Assembly (NCBI GenBank): GCA_039024435.1
Contig: JBCCQH010000031.1
Coordinates: 1-63,106 of the forward strand
Origin: JBCCQH01 sp039024435
GTDB taxonomy: Bacteria > Bacteroidota > Bacteroidia > J057 > JADKCL01
Length of the DNA: 63,106 bases
Direction of reading: 5' to 3'
Shown here one piece after another: positions 44,435 through 53,524 of this stretch (positions within the stretch are counted from its first letter, which is position 1; each line of letters starts with the position of its first letter). The position numbers and the translations under genes are program-made. The notes below the pieces were generated by a model, which worked only from the letters and a program-made list of their open reading frames with translations, had not been told where the DNA came from and did not search any database.

Positions 44435-44924
44435 TGCCTCAAGATACGCAGGATTTGGCGAATCAATATCCAGGACACAAAAAGCATGGCCTGCGTGGCG
44501 ATTGAAGCAACCGCTGCCCGGCTCGGCGGTTTGCGGATCGGGGCGAAGGCGGGCAAACAACAACCATTCGAGAACGGAAAAAACATCCTCAACCCCCGGC
44601 ATGCATTGCCCCGGCAATACATGATTCTTGGGCAGATTCCGGTGGACCGTGGCGCCTCTGGGCCAAGGCGTCTCCGAAACGATCCTACCTGACCCTTCTC
44701 GGGGCAAGAATGCTGGTCGCCCGGCGGGACCAGGTCGCCGGTCAAGTGCGATTTTGCGGTTAGGCGGAAGTTACTTTGCCTGCCAATAAGAAAAGCAATT
44801 ATCAGGTTGTATCGGCGCCCACGCAGGCGCGTTCGGCAACCACCGGTTCGGGCATTTCAAGCGAACCCGAACCCCCGACCAGGAGGGCTTCCTCCCGGGC
44901 AAAGCACGCGTCGTTCCAAAATGC
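44435..44924. other. Intergenic region
   Basis: About 490 bases without a supportable gene. It lies between two minus-strand genes and should contain the promoter of the DUF4157-like operon. No repeat family or hairpin terminator was recognised. Confidence 0.4.
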
Positions 44925-45671
44925 TTAGAAGGCAACGGTCGGCTTACTGCGCCGCAACTGGATGACATTTACCCGATCTAGCAACCAGATGATGGGGTAG
45001 ACCGGATCGAACTCAAACCACTTGGTCGCAAACTTGGCCCGACCACCGAATTTGTGGTGGTTGTTGTGCAAGCTTTCGCCCAGCATGATGACATCTACGG
45101 GGAAGAGATTTTTCGAAGTGTCCTTCGTTTTGTAGTTGGTGTAGCCGTATTTGTGGGCAAACCAATTGATGATCGCGCCGTGAACCGGGCCCATGACCAA
45201 CTGAATGGGGAGGAAAAGCCACATCCACCAAGCGGTAGCGAAATAGTAGTAGAAAGCTACGTACAAGAGGCCCCACAGGACGCGGGAAGGCCAGCGTTCG
45301 GCCCATTTTTCGAGGGCCATCCAGGTCGGCACTCCTTTGGTAAACTTGGGGTCCACTTTGACGCGGCCCCAGAATATATCGGAATAGATCACTTTCGTGC
45401 GCCACATCATTTTCATAATGGATTTATCGTGTTTCGGCGAATGTACGTCGTGCTCGGTATCCGCGTGGGCGTGGTGCATGCGGTGCATGATGCCGTAGGC
45501 GCGGGGGCTCAAATAGGAAGACCCCTGGGCAATGTAGGAAAATATCGAGAAGAACTTTTCCCAACCGCGGGACATGGTGAACATCCGGTGGGCCGCGTAG
45601 CGGTGGTGGAAAAACGACTGCGCGAAAAGAGATAAATAATGGTGCGCAACAAAGAAAACAAAAATAGCCAT
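44925..45671 (-). CDS. Membrane fatty acid (acyl-CoA type) desaturase
   Basis: This 248-residue protein carries the three histidine boxes of integral-membrane desaturases: HHRYAAHR (with the preceding FFHHR), HRMHHAHAD and LHNNHHKF. It has hydrophobic segments near the N-terminus and around residues 130-175. It would insert a double bond into an acyl chain using a di-iron centre at the inner membrane. The length is short for the family, since the first membrane hairpin is reduced, but all boxes are present. The reductant partner is not adjacent. Confidence 0.93.
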   Translation of the reverse strand: MAIFVFFVAHHYLSLFAQSFFHHRYAAHRMFTMSRGWEKFFSIFSYIAQGSSYLSPRAYGIMHRMHHAHADTEHDVHSPKHDKSIMKMMWRTKVIYSDIFWGRVKVDPKFTKGVPTWMALEKWAERWPSRVLWGLLYVAFYYYFATAWWMWLFLPIQLVMGPVHGAIINWFAHKYGYTNYKTKDTSKNLFPVDVIMLGESLHNNHHKFGGRAKFATKWFEFDPVYPIIWLLDRVNVIQLRRSKPTVAF

Positions 45672-45802
45672 AAAGTTAACTGAACGGTGCAGCGGTACCG
45701 AAGTAGGCTTTCCGCAATATTATGCGAACTAAGTTAGCGAACTTAGGTTTACGAATTCCGCCAGAAATCGGTTTTTTTCGTACAATTTTTAATTGATTGT
45801 TA

Positions 45803-46534
45803 TCAAGTGTTGGGAAGGCGAAAAAATCCCGAACCGAATTCCGGATCGTCACTTTCGTCGTCCCCGATGAGGGCGGTGCGGAAAAACCGGTTGAGCGGAG
45901 CCACCTGCCGAAAGTGCGCGGCAAATATTTGTTCGACCCCTTCCATATCCAGCAAATTTTCCGTGGCGTAACCCCGCACGTAGTAAAATTCTTTGTTCTG
46001 GATCTCGGGAATCAGTCCGGCAATGATGTCAAACTCCGGTCCGGCCCGCCGCACCTTTTCGCCCTGGATGCCCCCGAATTCGGCCACAAATGTTTCTTCC
46101 TGGGTGAGGGCTTGGAATTCCTGGGCCTGGGTTTTGATGTGGGCGCGAATGAGGGGCAAGCTTTTCCGGTCGACGCTGAACAGCCCTCCCCCCACGTGGA
46201 TCTGTTCCGGACCGATCCCGAGGTAGTAGCCGGGCAGGTCGGGGCTGCGGTTGCTTTTCCGCGGGGCGGTGGATTCCGGCATGAAGTTCGCGCGGACCAT
46301 GGGGAGATAGCCGGCGCGGCCTTGGGAACGCATGCGCATGAGGCCATCGCGGGGATCCACCGGCAGCTTGGGGTCAATTTCCCGCAATTCCGGCCAAAAT
46401 GCGGCGGTGAATTCCAGGAAAGGCGCTTGCACTTCGGCGGTGTACCGCTCGGAATGGGCTTCGAACCACTCTTTGTTGTTGTTCGCCTGGAGGTCTTCGA
46501 AGAAAGCAACGATGCTGCGGGGGATGGTCGCCAT
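45803..46534 (-). CDS. DUF2461 family protein
   Basis: From the ATG at 46534 (MATIPRSIVAFFEDLQANNNKEWFEAHSERYTAEVQAPF) the protein is 243 residues. It matches the TIGR02453/DUF2461 pattern: an N-terminal FLxxLxxNNxKEWF motif, the RFSKDKSP-like MRMRSQGRAGYLP region and a YYLGIGPEQIHVGGG strand. The family is widespread with no established biochemical role. It is a cytosolic, single-gene unit here. Confidence 0.9.
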   Translation of the reverse strand: MATIPRSIVAFFEDLQANNNKEWFEAHSERYTAEVQAPFLEFTAAFWPELREIDPKLPVDPRDGLMRMRSQGRAGYLPMVRANFMPESTAPRKSNRSPDLPGYYLGIGPEQIHVGGGLFSVDRKSLPLIRAHIKTQAQEFQALTQEETFVAEFGGIQGEKVRRAGPEFDIIAGLIPEIQNKEFYYVRGYATENLLDMEGVEQIFAAHFRQVAPLNRFFRTALIGDDESDDPEFGSGFFRLPNT

Positions 46535-46650
46535 TTTTGGGAATGAATATAGGAAGAAATTGCCCGCGGCGGGCCAGAAATCAAGAAAAACCACCGGAAC
46601 GGGGATACCGTGCCGGCGGTTGCGGAGTTTGCGGGCATGTCGAGTGGAGA

Positions 46651-47898
46651 TCAGCGCACACTGAGCCGTTGCGTGGCCACGGGGCGATCGTCTTCCAGCA
46701 AGGTGACCAGGTAGAGACCCGCGGCGAGGTCGGTCAGGCTCCATTCCAGCTCGGAATGGGTGACGGTCCGGTGAAGGTGGGTTTTCCCGACCAGATCCCG
46801 GACGACGAGGGATTGCCTTTCCGTGGAGGGTGCCGTACGGAAATGAACCGCACCGCTCGCCGGATTCGGCCAGATCGCCAACTTTTCCGAATCGCGGCCG
46901 GGCGTTGTCCCGACGACGACCTGTCCGTTCAGGATCTCGATGCCGCCGTGCTTGGCGACGATAAAGGTGGAATCGGTCGCTTCGATGTCGGTAACGGCAA
47001 ATCCCCGCGAACCGGTATGTTCCACCTGCCAATTGCTACTGCTGTTGTCGACGGTGTAAGCATTGACCGTTTGGGTCGGCAGGTTGTCGGGACCGGTCTG
47101 GAGCAACAGTCCCAGCGAATAGGCCAGGCGGCCGGGGGTACTGGTGCCGCCGCTGCCCGAAAAGAGGGGGACGGGAGCGCTCGGGGTGGAAATATCGTAG
47201 ACGTGATGCCCGTTGTTGCCGAATCCCTGGCTGACAAACAATCGGGCTTGCACCGGGTCCACGGTGAGGGCAAATGCGCCATTGGGGAGGGTGGTCAGCA
47301 GGGTGGGCTGGCCGGGGTTGCTGATGTCGTAGACATTGACTCCCGACTCAAGGGCGCCGTAGAGAACATTGCCGTAGATGGCAAGCTGGCGCATGCCGAA
47401 TTGGCCGGCATTGGGTACGGTGAGGGGATTGGGCAGGACCACCGGGAGATTTTTGTTGTTGTGGTCGACCACGTAGAGTTTGTCCGCCGCGCTGATGTAG
47501 CTGTGGTTTTGGTGGTGGGCGGCGAACTGGACCCCACCGCTAGGGACCGCAACGCTGCCCAGCACGGTGGGCGCCGCAGGGTTGGTCAGCCCGAAGATCC
47601 GCAGATCATTGGTCGGTCCTCCGGTCAAGTAGAGGTAGTTGCCGGATACGTCCATTTGCTCGGCAAATGCGCCACCGTAGGCAACCGAGGGAAGTACCTG
47701 GGGGGCGGCAGGATTGCTGATGTCGTAGATTCTGACATCGGAAAATCCCGGATTGGCGTACAGGTAGTCGCCGGAGATCGCGATTCCGAAAGTGGGGGAG
47801 AGATTGATGGTGGCGATTTCGGTCAGCAGGTTGGCCTGGGCCGAAACCAGGTGAGCCGTAAGCAGGGCAATGCACAGGGTAAGTAAATGCCTCATCAT
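46651..47898 (-). CDS. Secreted LVIVD-repeat protein with T9SS sorting domain
   Basis: This 415-residue protein has a signal peptide (MMRHLLTLCIALLTAHLVSAQ). LVIVD-type propeller repeats follow (about residues 28-325), each with a DIxNPAxP turn: IYDISNPAAPQVL, IFGLTNPAAPTVL, VYDISNPGQPTLL and VYDISTPSAPVPL. A type A sorting domain ends it (LAIWPNPASGAVHFRTAPSTERQSLVVRDLVGK...LAAGLYLVTLLEDD). Such propellers are thought to mediate extracellular binding. There is no adjacent partner gene. Confidence 0.9.
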   Translation of the reverse strand: MMRHLLTLCIALLTAHLVSAQANLLTEIATINLSPTFGIAISGDYLYANPGFSDVRIYDISNPAAPQVLPSVAYGGAFAEQMDVSGNYLYLTGGPTNDLRIFGLTNPAAPTVLGSVAVPSGGVQFAAHHQNHSYISAADKLYVVDHNNKNLPVVLPNPLTVPNAGQFGMRQLAIYGNVLYGALESGVNVYDISNPGQPTLLTTLPNGAFALTVDPVQARLFVSQGFGNNGHHVYDISTPSAPVPLFSGSGGTSTPGRLAYSLGLLLQTGPDNLPTQTVNAYTVDNSSSNWQVEHTGSRGFAVTDIEATDSTFIVAKHGGIEILNGQVVVGTTPGRDSEKLAIWPNPASGAVHFRTAPSTERQSLVVRDLVGKTHLHRTVTHSELEWSLTDLAAGLYLVTLLEDDRPVATQRLSVR

Positions 47899-48020
47899 GG
47901 CAGAATATTTGGGGTTTGCGTGAAAAGGAGCGTATCCCGATCTTGATCATTAAAGTAGCAATTCTTAGCCCGTCCCAACAATCAAATCGCAGTTTCTCTT
48001 ACGCACTCAAGGCCCCCGAT

Positions 48021-48422
48021 CTAGCCCAGATAAGCGCCCCAGAGCACCAAGCCACCGATGCCGATCAGGAGCATCCACTGGCCGAGGCGGAGTAGATTTT
48101 GGGGGAAGCGGGGCGAAATCAGCACCGCCAGGAGCCAGGCGATACCGGTGCCGGCCGCGTACACGGCAAGCACGTAGAGCAAGGTCGTTTCGGCCGGGAG
48201 CAGGTCGGTAAAGTTGATCAGGGTGAGGCCGAGTGTCACCCAGAACAGGTCAAACGAGACAAAGTGCCAGCCGGCGCGGGCCATGGTCCAGCGTTCCTGG
48301 AGGCGACCGGTGTTGCCGGGATCGGTGGGTTGGAGGGAGTGGAGTTCCTTGTCGCCCTGAATGGCGTGCACGAAAAAAGCCAGCAGGGTCAGGACGTTGG
48401 CGATGATGAGGGGAGCGTTCAT
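48021..48422 (-). CDS. Four-helix membrane protein, unknown
   Basis: The ATG at 48422 gives 134 residues (MNAPLIIANVLTLLAFFVHAIQGDKELHSLQPTD) with four hydrophobic segments and a GDKELHSLQP loop. The helix arrangement resembles small uncharacterised Bacteroidota membrane proteins. It is divergent from the DUF4268 gene with 79 bases between the start codons. Confidence 0.75.
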   Translation of the reverse strand: MNAPLIIANVLTLLAFFVHAIQGDKELHSLQPTDPGNTGRLQERWTMARAGWHFVSFDLFWVTLGLTLINFTDLLPAETTLLYVLAVYAAGTGIAWLLAVLISPRFPQNLLRLGQWMLLIGIGGLVLWGAYLG

Positions 48423-48501
48423 AGCACGGCAGGTTTCGGTGGTTACTGAAAGTACGAAATGGGAAGGGGGAGGGTTTCTGAATTCCGGGTTAAATTGCGG
48501 C

Positions 48502-48966
48502 ATGTTTTCCCGCGAAGAAGCCCGGCAGCGGCGCCAGGAATTTTGGACGGCTTTTGGCATTTACATGCGGCAGCACGCATCGGTCCGGGGGCCCAAGATC
48601 AAATGGGTGAATTACAAGACCGGTATCCGGCAATTGTATTTCCGCTTGGAGGCGGATAGTCGGCGGGCTTACGTGGCGATTGACCTGCAGCACCGCGATG
48701 CGGGGATTCGGGAGCTGTTTTATCAGCAGTGGGAAGAGTTGCGGGGCTTGTTGCACGGCATGACGGGGATCGAGTGGGATTGGCAGGCCCAGTTTCATCT
48801 GCCCGATGGCCGGGAGATCAGCCGAATCCGGGTGGTGTTGCCCGGGGTCAATGTTTTTCGGCCGGATGATTGGGCGCTGATTTTTGAATTTTTTGCCGGG
48901 ATTCTGGTCCCCCTAGACGAGCTGTGGGCGGAGGCGGTGGAGTTGTTTTGGGAACTGGAAGCGTGA
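48502..48966 (+). CDS. DUF4268 family protein
   Basis: From the ATG at 48502 the protein is 154 residues (MFSREEARQRRQEFWTAFGIYMRQH...). The pattern RQLYFRLEADSRRAYVAIDLQHRD with RELFYQQWEEL and the late DDWALIFEFFAGILVPLDELW fits DUF4268, a small alpha/beta domain also found as the C-terminal part of some restriction-related proteins. Here it stands alone. Cellular role unknown. Confidence 0.85.
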   Translation: MFSREEARQRRQEFWTAFGIYMRQHASVRGPKIKWVNYKTGIRQLYFRLEADSRRAYVAIDLQHRDAGIRELFYQQWEELRGLLHGMTGIEWDWQAQFHLPDGREISRIRVVLPGVNVFRPDDWALIFEFFAGILVPLDELWAEAVELFWELEA

Positions 48967-49427
48967 GGGAATGGCGGGGTATTCCGCAGAAAGTTTCCAA
49001 AAATTGTCGAAAAATATTTGCTTGTGGTCAGAGAGGAGATCGTCGCTTTAATCTGCTGGTTTACAGTGGGGGTAAAAGCGCATCAATGCGTTACTTGATG
49101 CGGAAATGGCAACATGCCTTTGCCGAAATCAGTTGGATATCTCAAAACAAAGGTTATCTTTAAGTATAGATCAAAACCAGATAACACGAAAGACATACAA
49201 CAACATTTAGATTTTACCATGGCTCTCTGCCGCTAAACTGAGCGGCCCGGGCACTTGGTAGCTTGACAAAAATGCACACGATTTCGGAATAATATTTCTC
49301 ATATCGGGGGATACGGTATGATTTATGGGTGCATTGAAGATGATTTTTGGCGGACAATCGTTGGATGCCCGCCGGTCTGCCTCTGGATTCGGAAGCGGAG
49401 TGACGGATATTTGCTTAATTGTTTGTT
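48967..49427. other. Upstream region of the kinase/TOMM cluster
   Basis: About 460 bases leading to the cluster, becoming AT-rich from roughly 49,130 on. It must hold the cluster promoter. A sequence gatatttg at 49406-49413 is close to a -7 box but lacks a clear -33 TTTG. No precursor peptide gene with a credible leader/core was found; a 79-codon frame at 48924-49163 has no such layout. Confidence 0.4.
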
Positions 49428-52400
49428 ATGGAAAACGGAACACTACTGTATAAACCAGACATAGCCGGATATCAAAACCTGACCCTGATCGGCGAAGGGG
49501 GCTACGGAATGGTGTATGAGGCGCGACAGGAAAGTACCGGACAGCGCGTCGCCATCAAGCTGCTGAAGCTGGACGAGGGAGGTGATGACCGGCGGCGCAA
49601 TTACCAAATTGCGCGATTTGAGCGGGAAACGCGTCTGTGTGCCGAATTGAACCATCCCCACATCGTGCGCCTGCTCGATAAGGGGAGCACCGAGGATGGG
49701 AGGCCGTTTGCCGTTTTTGAATACATCGAAGGGGAAACGCTCAAGGACATGGTTGTGCGCAAAAGCGGCCTTTCGGCATTTGAAACGGGGGAATTGATGG
49801 GCCAGGTGCTCGACGCGTTGGCCTCGGCCCACGCCCGGGGCATCGTCCACCGTGACCTCAAGCCGCACAATATCATGGTCCAGCAAACCGGATCACAGTT
49901 ACACGTCAAGGTGCTTGACTTTGGCATCGGGGCATTTACCCGCGATTTTCGGGGCAACGACTATCAGAGCCTCACCCTGACCCGGGAGGTAATGGGCACG
50001 CCGGCTTACAGTGCGCCCGAGCAGTTGCGGGGCGAACCCCCGACGGTCAAGTCGGACCTGTACGCCTGGGGACTGGTGCTGATCGAGTGCCTGACCGGGG
50101 TGCCGGTCATGCAGGACGGCAGCATGGCGGAGGTATTTCGGCTGCAACTGAATTCAGAAAATGTTCCGCTTCCCCCGGCGATTGCCGGCCACTCCTTGGC
50201 CGAACTGCTGCGGCGGGTGCTGCACAAAAATGCCCGGCTGCGGGCGGGGGACGCAGGCAATTTGTACCAGGATTTCCGGACGATCAATTTCGGCACGCTG
50301 GTGGGGCAGATCGCCACCAATGCCCCGGCGCCAGGGGGCTCGACCCCGGTCGCTACGGCGGCCAATCCCCTCGGCTGGCAGGACATCCAGAGCGAACGGC
50401 GCCAGATCACAGTGCTTACCATCAAGCTATACCTGATCCCCGTCGGCGAAGTCGAGCTGGACCTGGAAACGATCGACACCATTCAGCAGGACCAGGAGCG
50501 AAAGATCGCGGACACGGCCATCCGATTTGGCGGACACCTCGCCAACAGTTTTGGCGGTACCCTCACGGCCTACTTTGGCTATCCGAGCATCACCGACAAC
50601 GATGCCCGCCGCGCCGGACGCGCCGCCCTGGAGATCCTCAGCGAGGTCCGCAACCGGGGAGCTTTGCTGAGGCAGCAGCATGGCCTGGACATCCAGGTCT
50701 CGGCGGCCATTCACTCGGGTCAGGTGCTGCACCGTCCCAACCATTTGCCGGAAGGAGGGGTGCCCAACCGCGCCTTTGCCATGCTCTTCCATGCTCCCGC
50801 CAATTCTATCCTGGCCAGTGGCGAGGCGAAAGCTTTGCTCGATCCTTACCTGGAGTTTGAGACCACTTCCAAGTTGGACCTGCCCGGCCACTCTGGACTT
50901 GACCGCTCCCACCTCATCACCGGCGAGCGCCAAACGGAGGCCTTGTCGTTCCTGCGTCCCTGGAGCGCCAACCGCGACATGGTGGGCCGGGGCCCGGAAA
51001 AAGATCACTTGCTTTCCCAGTGGGAACTGGTCCGCAAAGGAACTGGACAAGCGGTCATCGTCCACGGCCAGGCCGGCATCGGTAAGTCCAAGATGGTGTA
51101 CGAATTGAAAAAGCAGGTCCGCAGCGATGGCTTTTTGTTCCGCGAGGTCCGCTGTCTGTCCGAGTACCAAAACAATGCGCTGTTCCCCTTCCTGGCCATG
51201 CTGCAAAACCACTGGGGGATTGCGGGCTTGCAGGATTCGGCGGAGGTATTTTCCGTCCTGGAGGCCAAAATGAAGGCAGCGGGAGCGGACTTGGAAAAGG
51301 GCCTTCCGGTGCTTTGCTTCTGGCTGTCGGTGCCTTTGGCGGAGGGCTATGAGATGCCCCAGGTGACCCCGGATGTGCAAAAGCAGTTGCTCTTCGCGCT
51401 GTTGCACCGTTCCATTGTGCATATCGGGCGGGCCCAACCGCTAATGTTGGTGATCGAAGACCTGCACTGGCTGGATCCTACCGGCCGCGAATTTGTGGAA
51501 TTCCTACTGCAGGACATTGCGGCGAAGCCCTATTTGCTGCTGATGACCACCCGGCCGGCCTGGGTGCCAGATTGGGCGCAGGCGGGGTTGCGCTTCGTTG
51601 AGTTGCAGCCGCTGGATGCGGATTTTACGCGGGTTTTGATCGAGCACGTGCTGGAGGGCAAAGGCATCGTGGACCAAGCGCTGGGCTACATCGACGAGCG
51701 CGCGGACGGGGTTCCGCTTTACATCGAGGAACTGACGCGGATGCTGGTGGAAGAGGGCTATCTGGTGGAGCGCGAAGCGCAGTACCAGTTTGATGAAGCG
51801 ACCGATATTCAAGCGATTCCGGCGACGTTGCAGGATTTGCTGAATGCGCGGCTGGACCGCCTGGGCCTGGCCAAGGAGAGCGCGCAGATCGCGGCGACGA
51901 TTGGGCGGGAGTTTGATTACGATTTGCTGGTGGGGGCGAGCTTGCGGAACGAGGCGAGTGTGCAGAGCGATCTGGAAGCGCTGATGGACGCGGACTTGGT
52001 CTATCGGCAGCGCAAGGTGAATGGGGATGCTTACATTTTCCGCCACGCGCTGATTCGGGATGCGGCCTACGATGGGATGTTGAATGCACCGAAGCGGGAG
52101 CACCATTTGCGGATCGCGGGGACGCTGAAGGAAGGGTTTGCGGAGCGGGTGGAGGAGAATCCGTTTGAGGTGGCGCGGCACTTGGCGGGTGGCGGGTCGT
52201 ATGCGGAGGGGAGTGAGTTTGGGATTCGGGCGGTGGAGAAGCAGGTGGGGCTAAACACTTTTCAAGAAGCCAATGGAACGGTAGAGATACTACGAATATG
52301 GGTGGAGCGTATTTCTGATCCGATAATTTCGACTCAAAAAGAAATTGCGGTCAATTCCGCGACAGTCCCGATTGTGTCAACGCTGTTTGGACCTGGAAGC

Positions 52401-53504
52401 AGGGAACATTTGCAGGTTGCTGAAGCCAACAAAGAGCGATTTACATATTTAAATACATTGCCTGACTACGAGCGAGATTCAGAGACAATCAATGCTGAAT
52501 TAAGAAATGATTGGTCGATTTACATGTTCAATGCCGGTCACGGGAATTTGAAAGAAGCGGTCGAACTGGGATTTGCATTGATCGAAAAGGCAAAAAGATT
52601 CAATAATCATCGGATAGAAATGATGATTTCGGCGTTTATGACACAGACGCTTGGGTTGTGTTGTGAATTCGAAAAGGCAAGACAATGTGGTCGCAACGTA
52701 ATAAATAAATACAATCCGGAAACGGACGCAACGATTCACCTGGAGATGGGCCTTGAGCCATTTATTGTTGCAGCATGCAGCCTTGCCCATATAGAATGCG
52801 ATTCTGGTAACCCGACCGAAGGACTTAAACTTATGAAGGCTGCGCTCGAAGTTGCAAGGAAATCGGACAATATTTCCAATTACATCTGGGCGTTTACTTT
52901 TATCGTAGGCTACTTCGCCTTAATTGGGAGTGAAAGGGAGAAAGCGAGAAGATTCGCAGAGGAATTAATCGACTATGCGGGGGAAGACCTCAATGATCAC
53001 TTTGTTTCCTGTCAATTTGATATCGTCAATGCCTGGATTGACGGTGACCTCGAATCCGCCATGAAGGGCCGTGCTGTACTGGAACCGACGGGTCAGAATG
53101 GAGTTCTGGCCTTCTATGATATCGTTATCGCCGGAATCATGATCGAACTGGAAAAATTCGCTGAAGCGATCGAGTTATTGAAGAATTCAATTAGGATACA
53201 GATTGCTTCAAAAAACCGTCATAAACTCCCTCATGCCTACGCAAAACTTGCTTGGGCGTTGTATCAAAAGACCGGGGAAATCACGGATGAAGTAAATACG
53301 GCATACTTTACCGCAATCGAATTGGCCGAAGAGTTTAATTTTGAATGGATTAAGTTTTTGGCTGGTGCGCGCCGTCTGAAAATGCTGGTTGAAGCAAGAA
53401 GGGATAGGGAAGCGTCTCGACTTCGAGCAGACCTTCAATATATTGTTCTCGATAAACCGGAAATTCGTGACTTCGGAATTCACGACTTTTTTCTGCGTAC
53501 ATAA
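49428..53504 (+). CDS. TOMM-system kinase/cyclase/AAA fusion protein with TPR-like tail
   Basis: The ATG at 49428 gives 1358 residues. Domains: Ser/Thr kinase (1-290: G-loop GEGGYG 22-27, K44, HRDLKPHN with D143, DFG at 164, APEQLRGEPP); a nucleotidyl-cyclase-like domain (about 324-500, RRQITVL start); an AAA/signal ATPase (GQAGIGKS 547-554; Walker B LMLVIEDLHWLD near 672); then a helical TPR-like region to the end. This order matches the kinase/cyclase fusions linked to TOMM (azole/azoline peptide) clusters. Kinase residues look intact. The cyclase has lost both metal aspartates (TIKLY and SFGGT where FADL and IGDG are usual), so it is probably non-catalytic. From about residue 941 base composition turns AT-rich, as in the next three genes. 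Confidence 0.88.
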   Translation: MENGTLLYKPDIAGYQNLTLIGEGGYGMVYEARQESTGQRVAIKLLKLDEGGDDRRRNYQIARFERETRLCAELNHPHIVRLLDKGSTEDGRPFAVFEYIEGETLKDMVVRKSGLSAFETGELMGQVLDALASAHARGIVHRDLKPHNIMVQQTGSQLHVKVLDFGIGAFTRDFRGNDYQSLTLTREVMGTPAYSAPEQLRGEPPTVKSDLYAWGLVLIECLTGVPVMQDGSMAEVFRLQLNSENVPLPPAIAGHSLAELLRRVLHKNARLRAGDAGNLYQDFRTINFGTLVGQIATNAPAPGGSTPVATAANPLGWQDIQSERRQITVLTIKLYLIPVGEVELDLETIDTIQQDQERKIADTAIRFGGHLANSFGGTLTAYFGYPSITDNDARRAGRAALEILSEVRNRGALLRQQHGLDIQVSAAIHSGQVLHRPNHLPEGGVPNRAFAMLFHAPANSILASGEAKALLDPYLEFETTSKLDLPGHSGLDRSHLITGERQTEALSFLRPWSANRDMVGRGPEKDHLLSQWELVRKGTGQAVIVHGQAGIGKSKMVYELKKQVRSDGFLFREVRCLSEYQNNALFPFLAMLQNHWGIAGLQDSAEVFSVLEAKMKAAGADLEKGLPVLCFWLSVPLAEGYEMPQVTPDVQKQLLFALLHRSIVHIGRAQPLMLVIEDLHWLDPTGREFVEFLLQDIAAKPYLLLMTTRPAWVPDWAQAGLRFVELQPLDADFTRVLIEHVLEGKGIVDQALGYIDERADGVPLYIEELTRMLVEEGYLVEREAQYQFDEATDIQAIPATLQDLLNARLDRLGLAKESAQIAATIGREFDYDLLVGASLRNEASVQSDLEALMDADLVYRQRKVNGDAYIFRHALIRDAAYDGMLNAPKREHHLRIAGTLKEGFAERVEENPFEVARHLAGGGSYAEGSEFGIRAVEKQVGLNTFQEANGTVEILRIWVERISDPIISTQKEIAVNSATVPIVSTLFGPGSREHLQVAEANKERFTYLNTLPDYERDSETINAELRNDWSIYMFNAGHGNLKEAVELGFALIEKAKRFNNHRIEMMISAFMTQTLGLCCEFEKARQCGRNVINKYNPETDATIHLEMGLEPFIVAACSLAHIECDSGNPTEGLKLMKAALEVARKSDNISNYIWAFTFIVGYFALIGSEREKARRFAEELIDYAGEDLNDHFVSCQFDIVNAWIDGDLESAMKGRAVLEPTGQNGVLAFYDIVIAGIMIELEKFAEAIELLKNSIRIQIASKNRHKLPHAYAKLAWALYQKTGEITDEVNTAYFTAIELAEEFNFEWIKFLAGARRLKMLVEARRDREASRLRADLQYIVLDKPEIRDFGIHDFFLRT

Positions 53505-53524
53505 CCAATTTAATTCAAAACAAA

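Noticed and set aside
44771..44968. 65-codon minus-strand frame overlapping the desaturase 3' end
   Set aside because: It overlaps the real desaturase gene end and has no conserved pattern.
48924..49163. 79-codon frame before the kinase gene as a possible RiPP precursor
   Set aside because: It overlaps the end of the DUF4268 gene, has no helical leader followed by a Cys/Ser/Thr-rich core, and lies in host-like composition.
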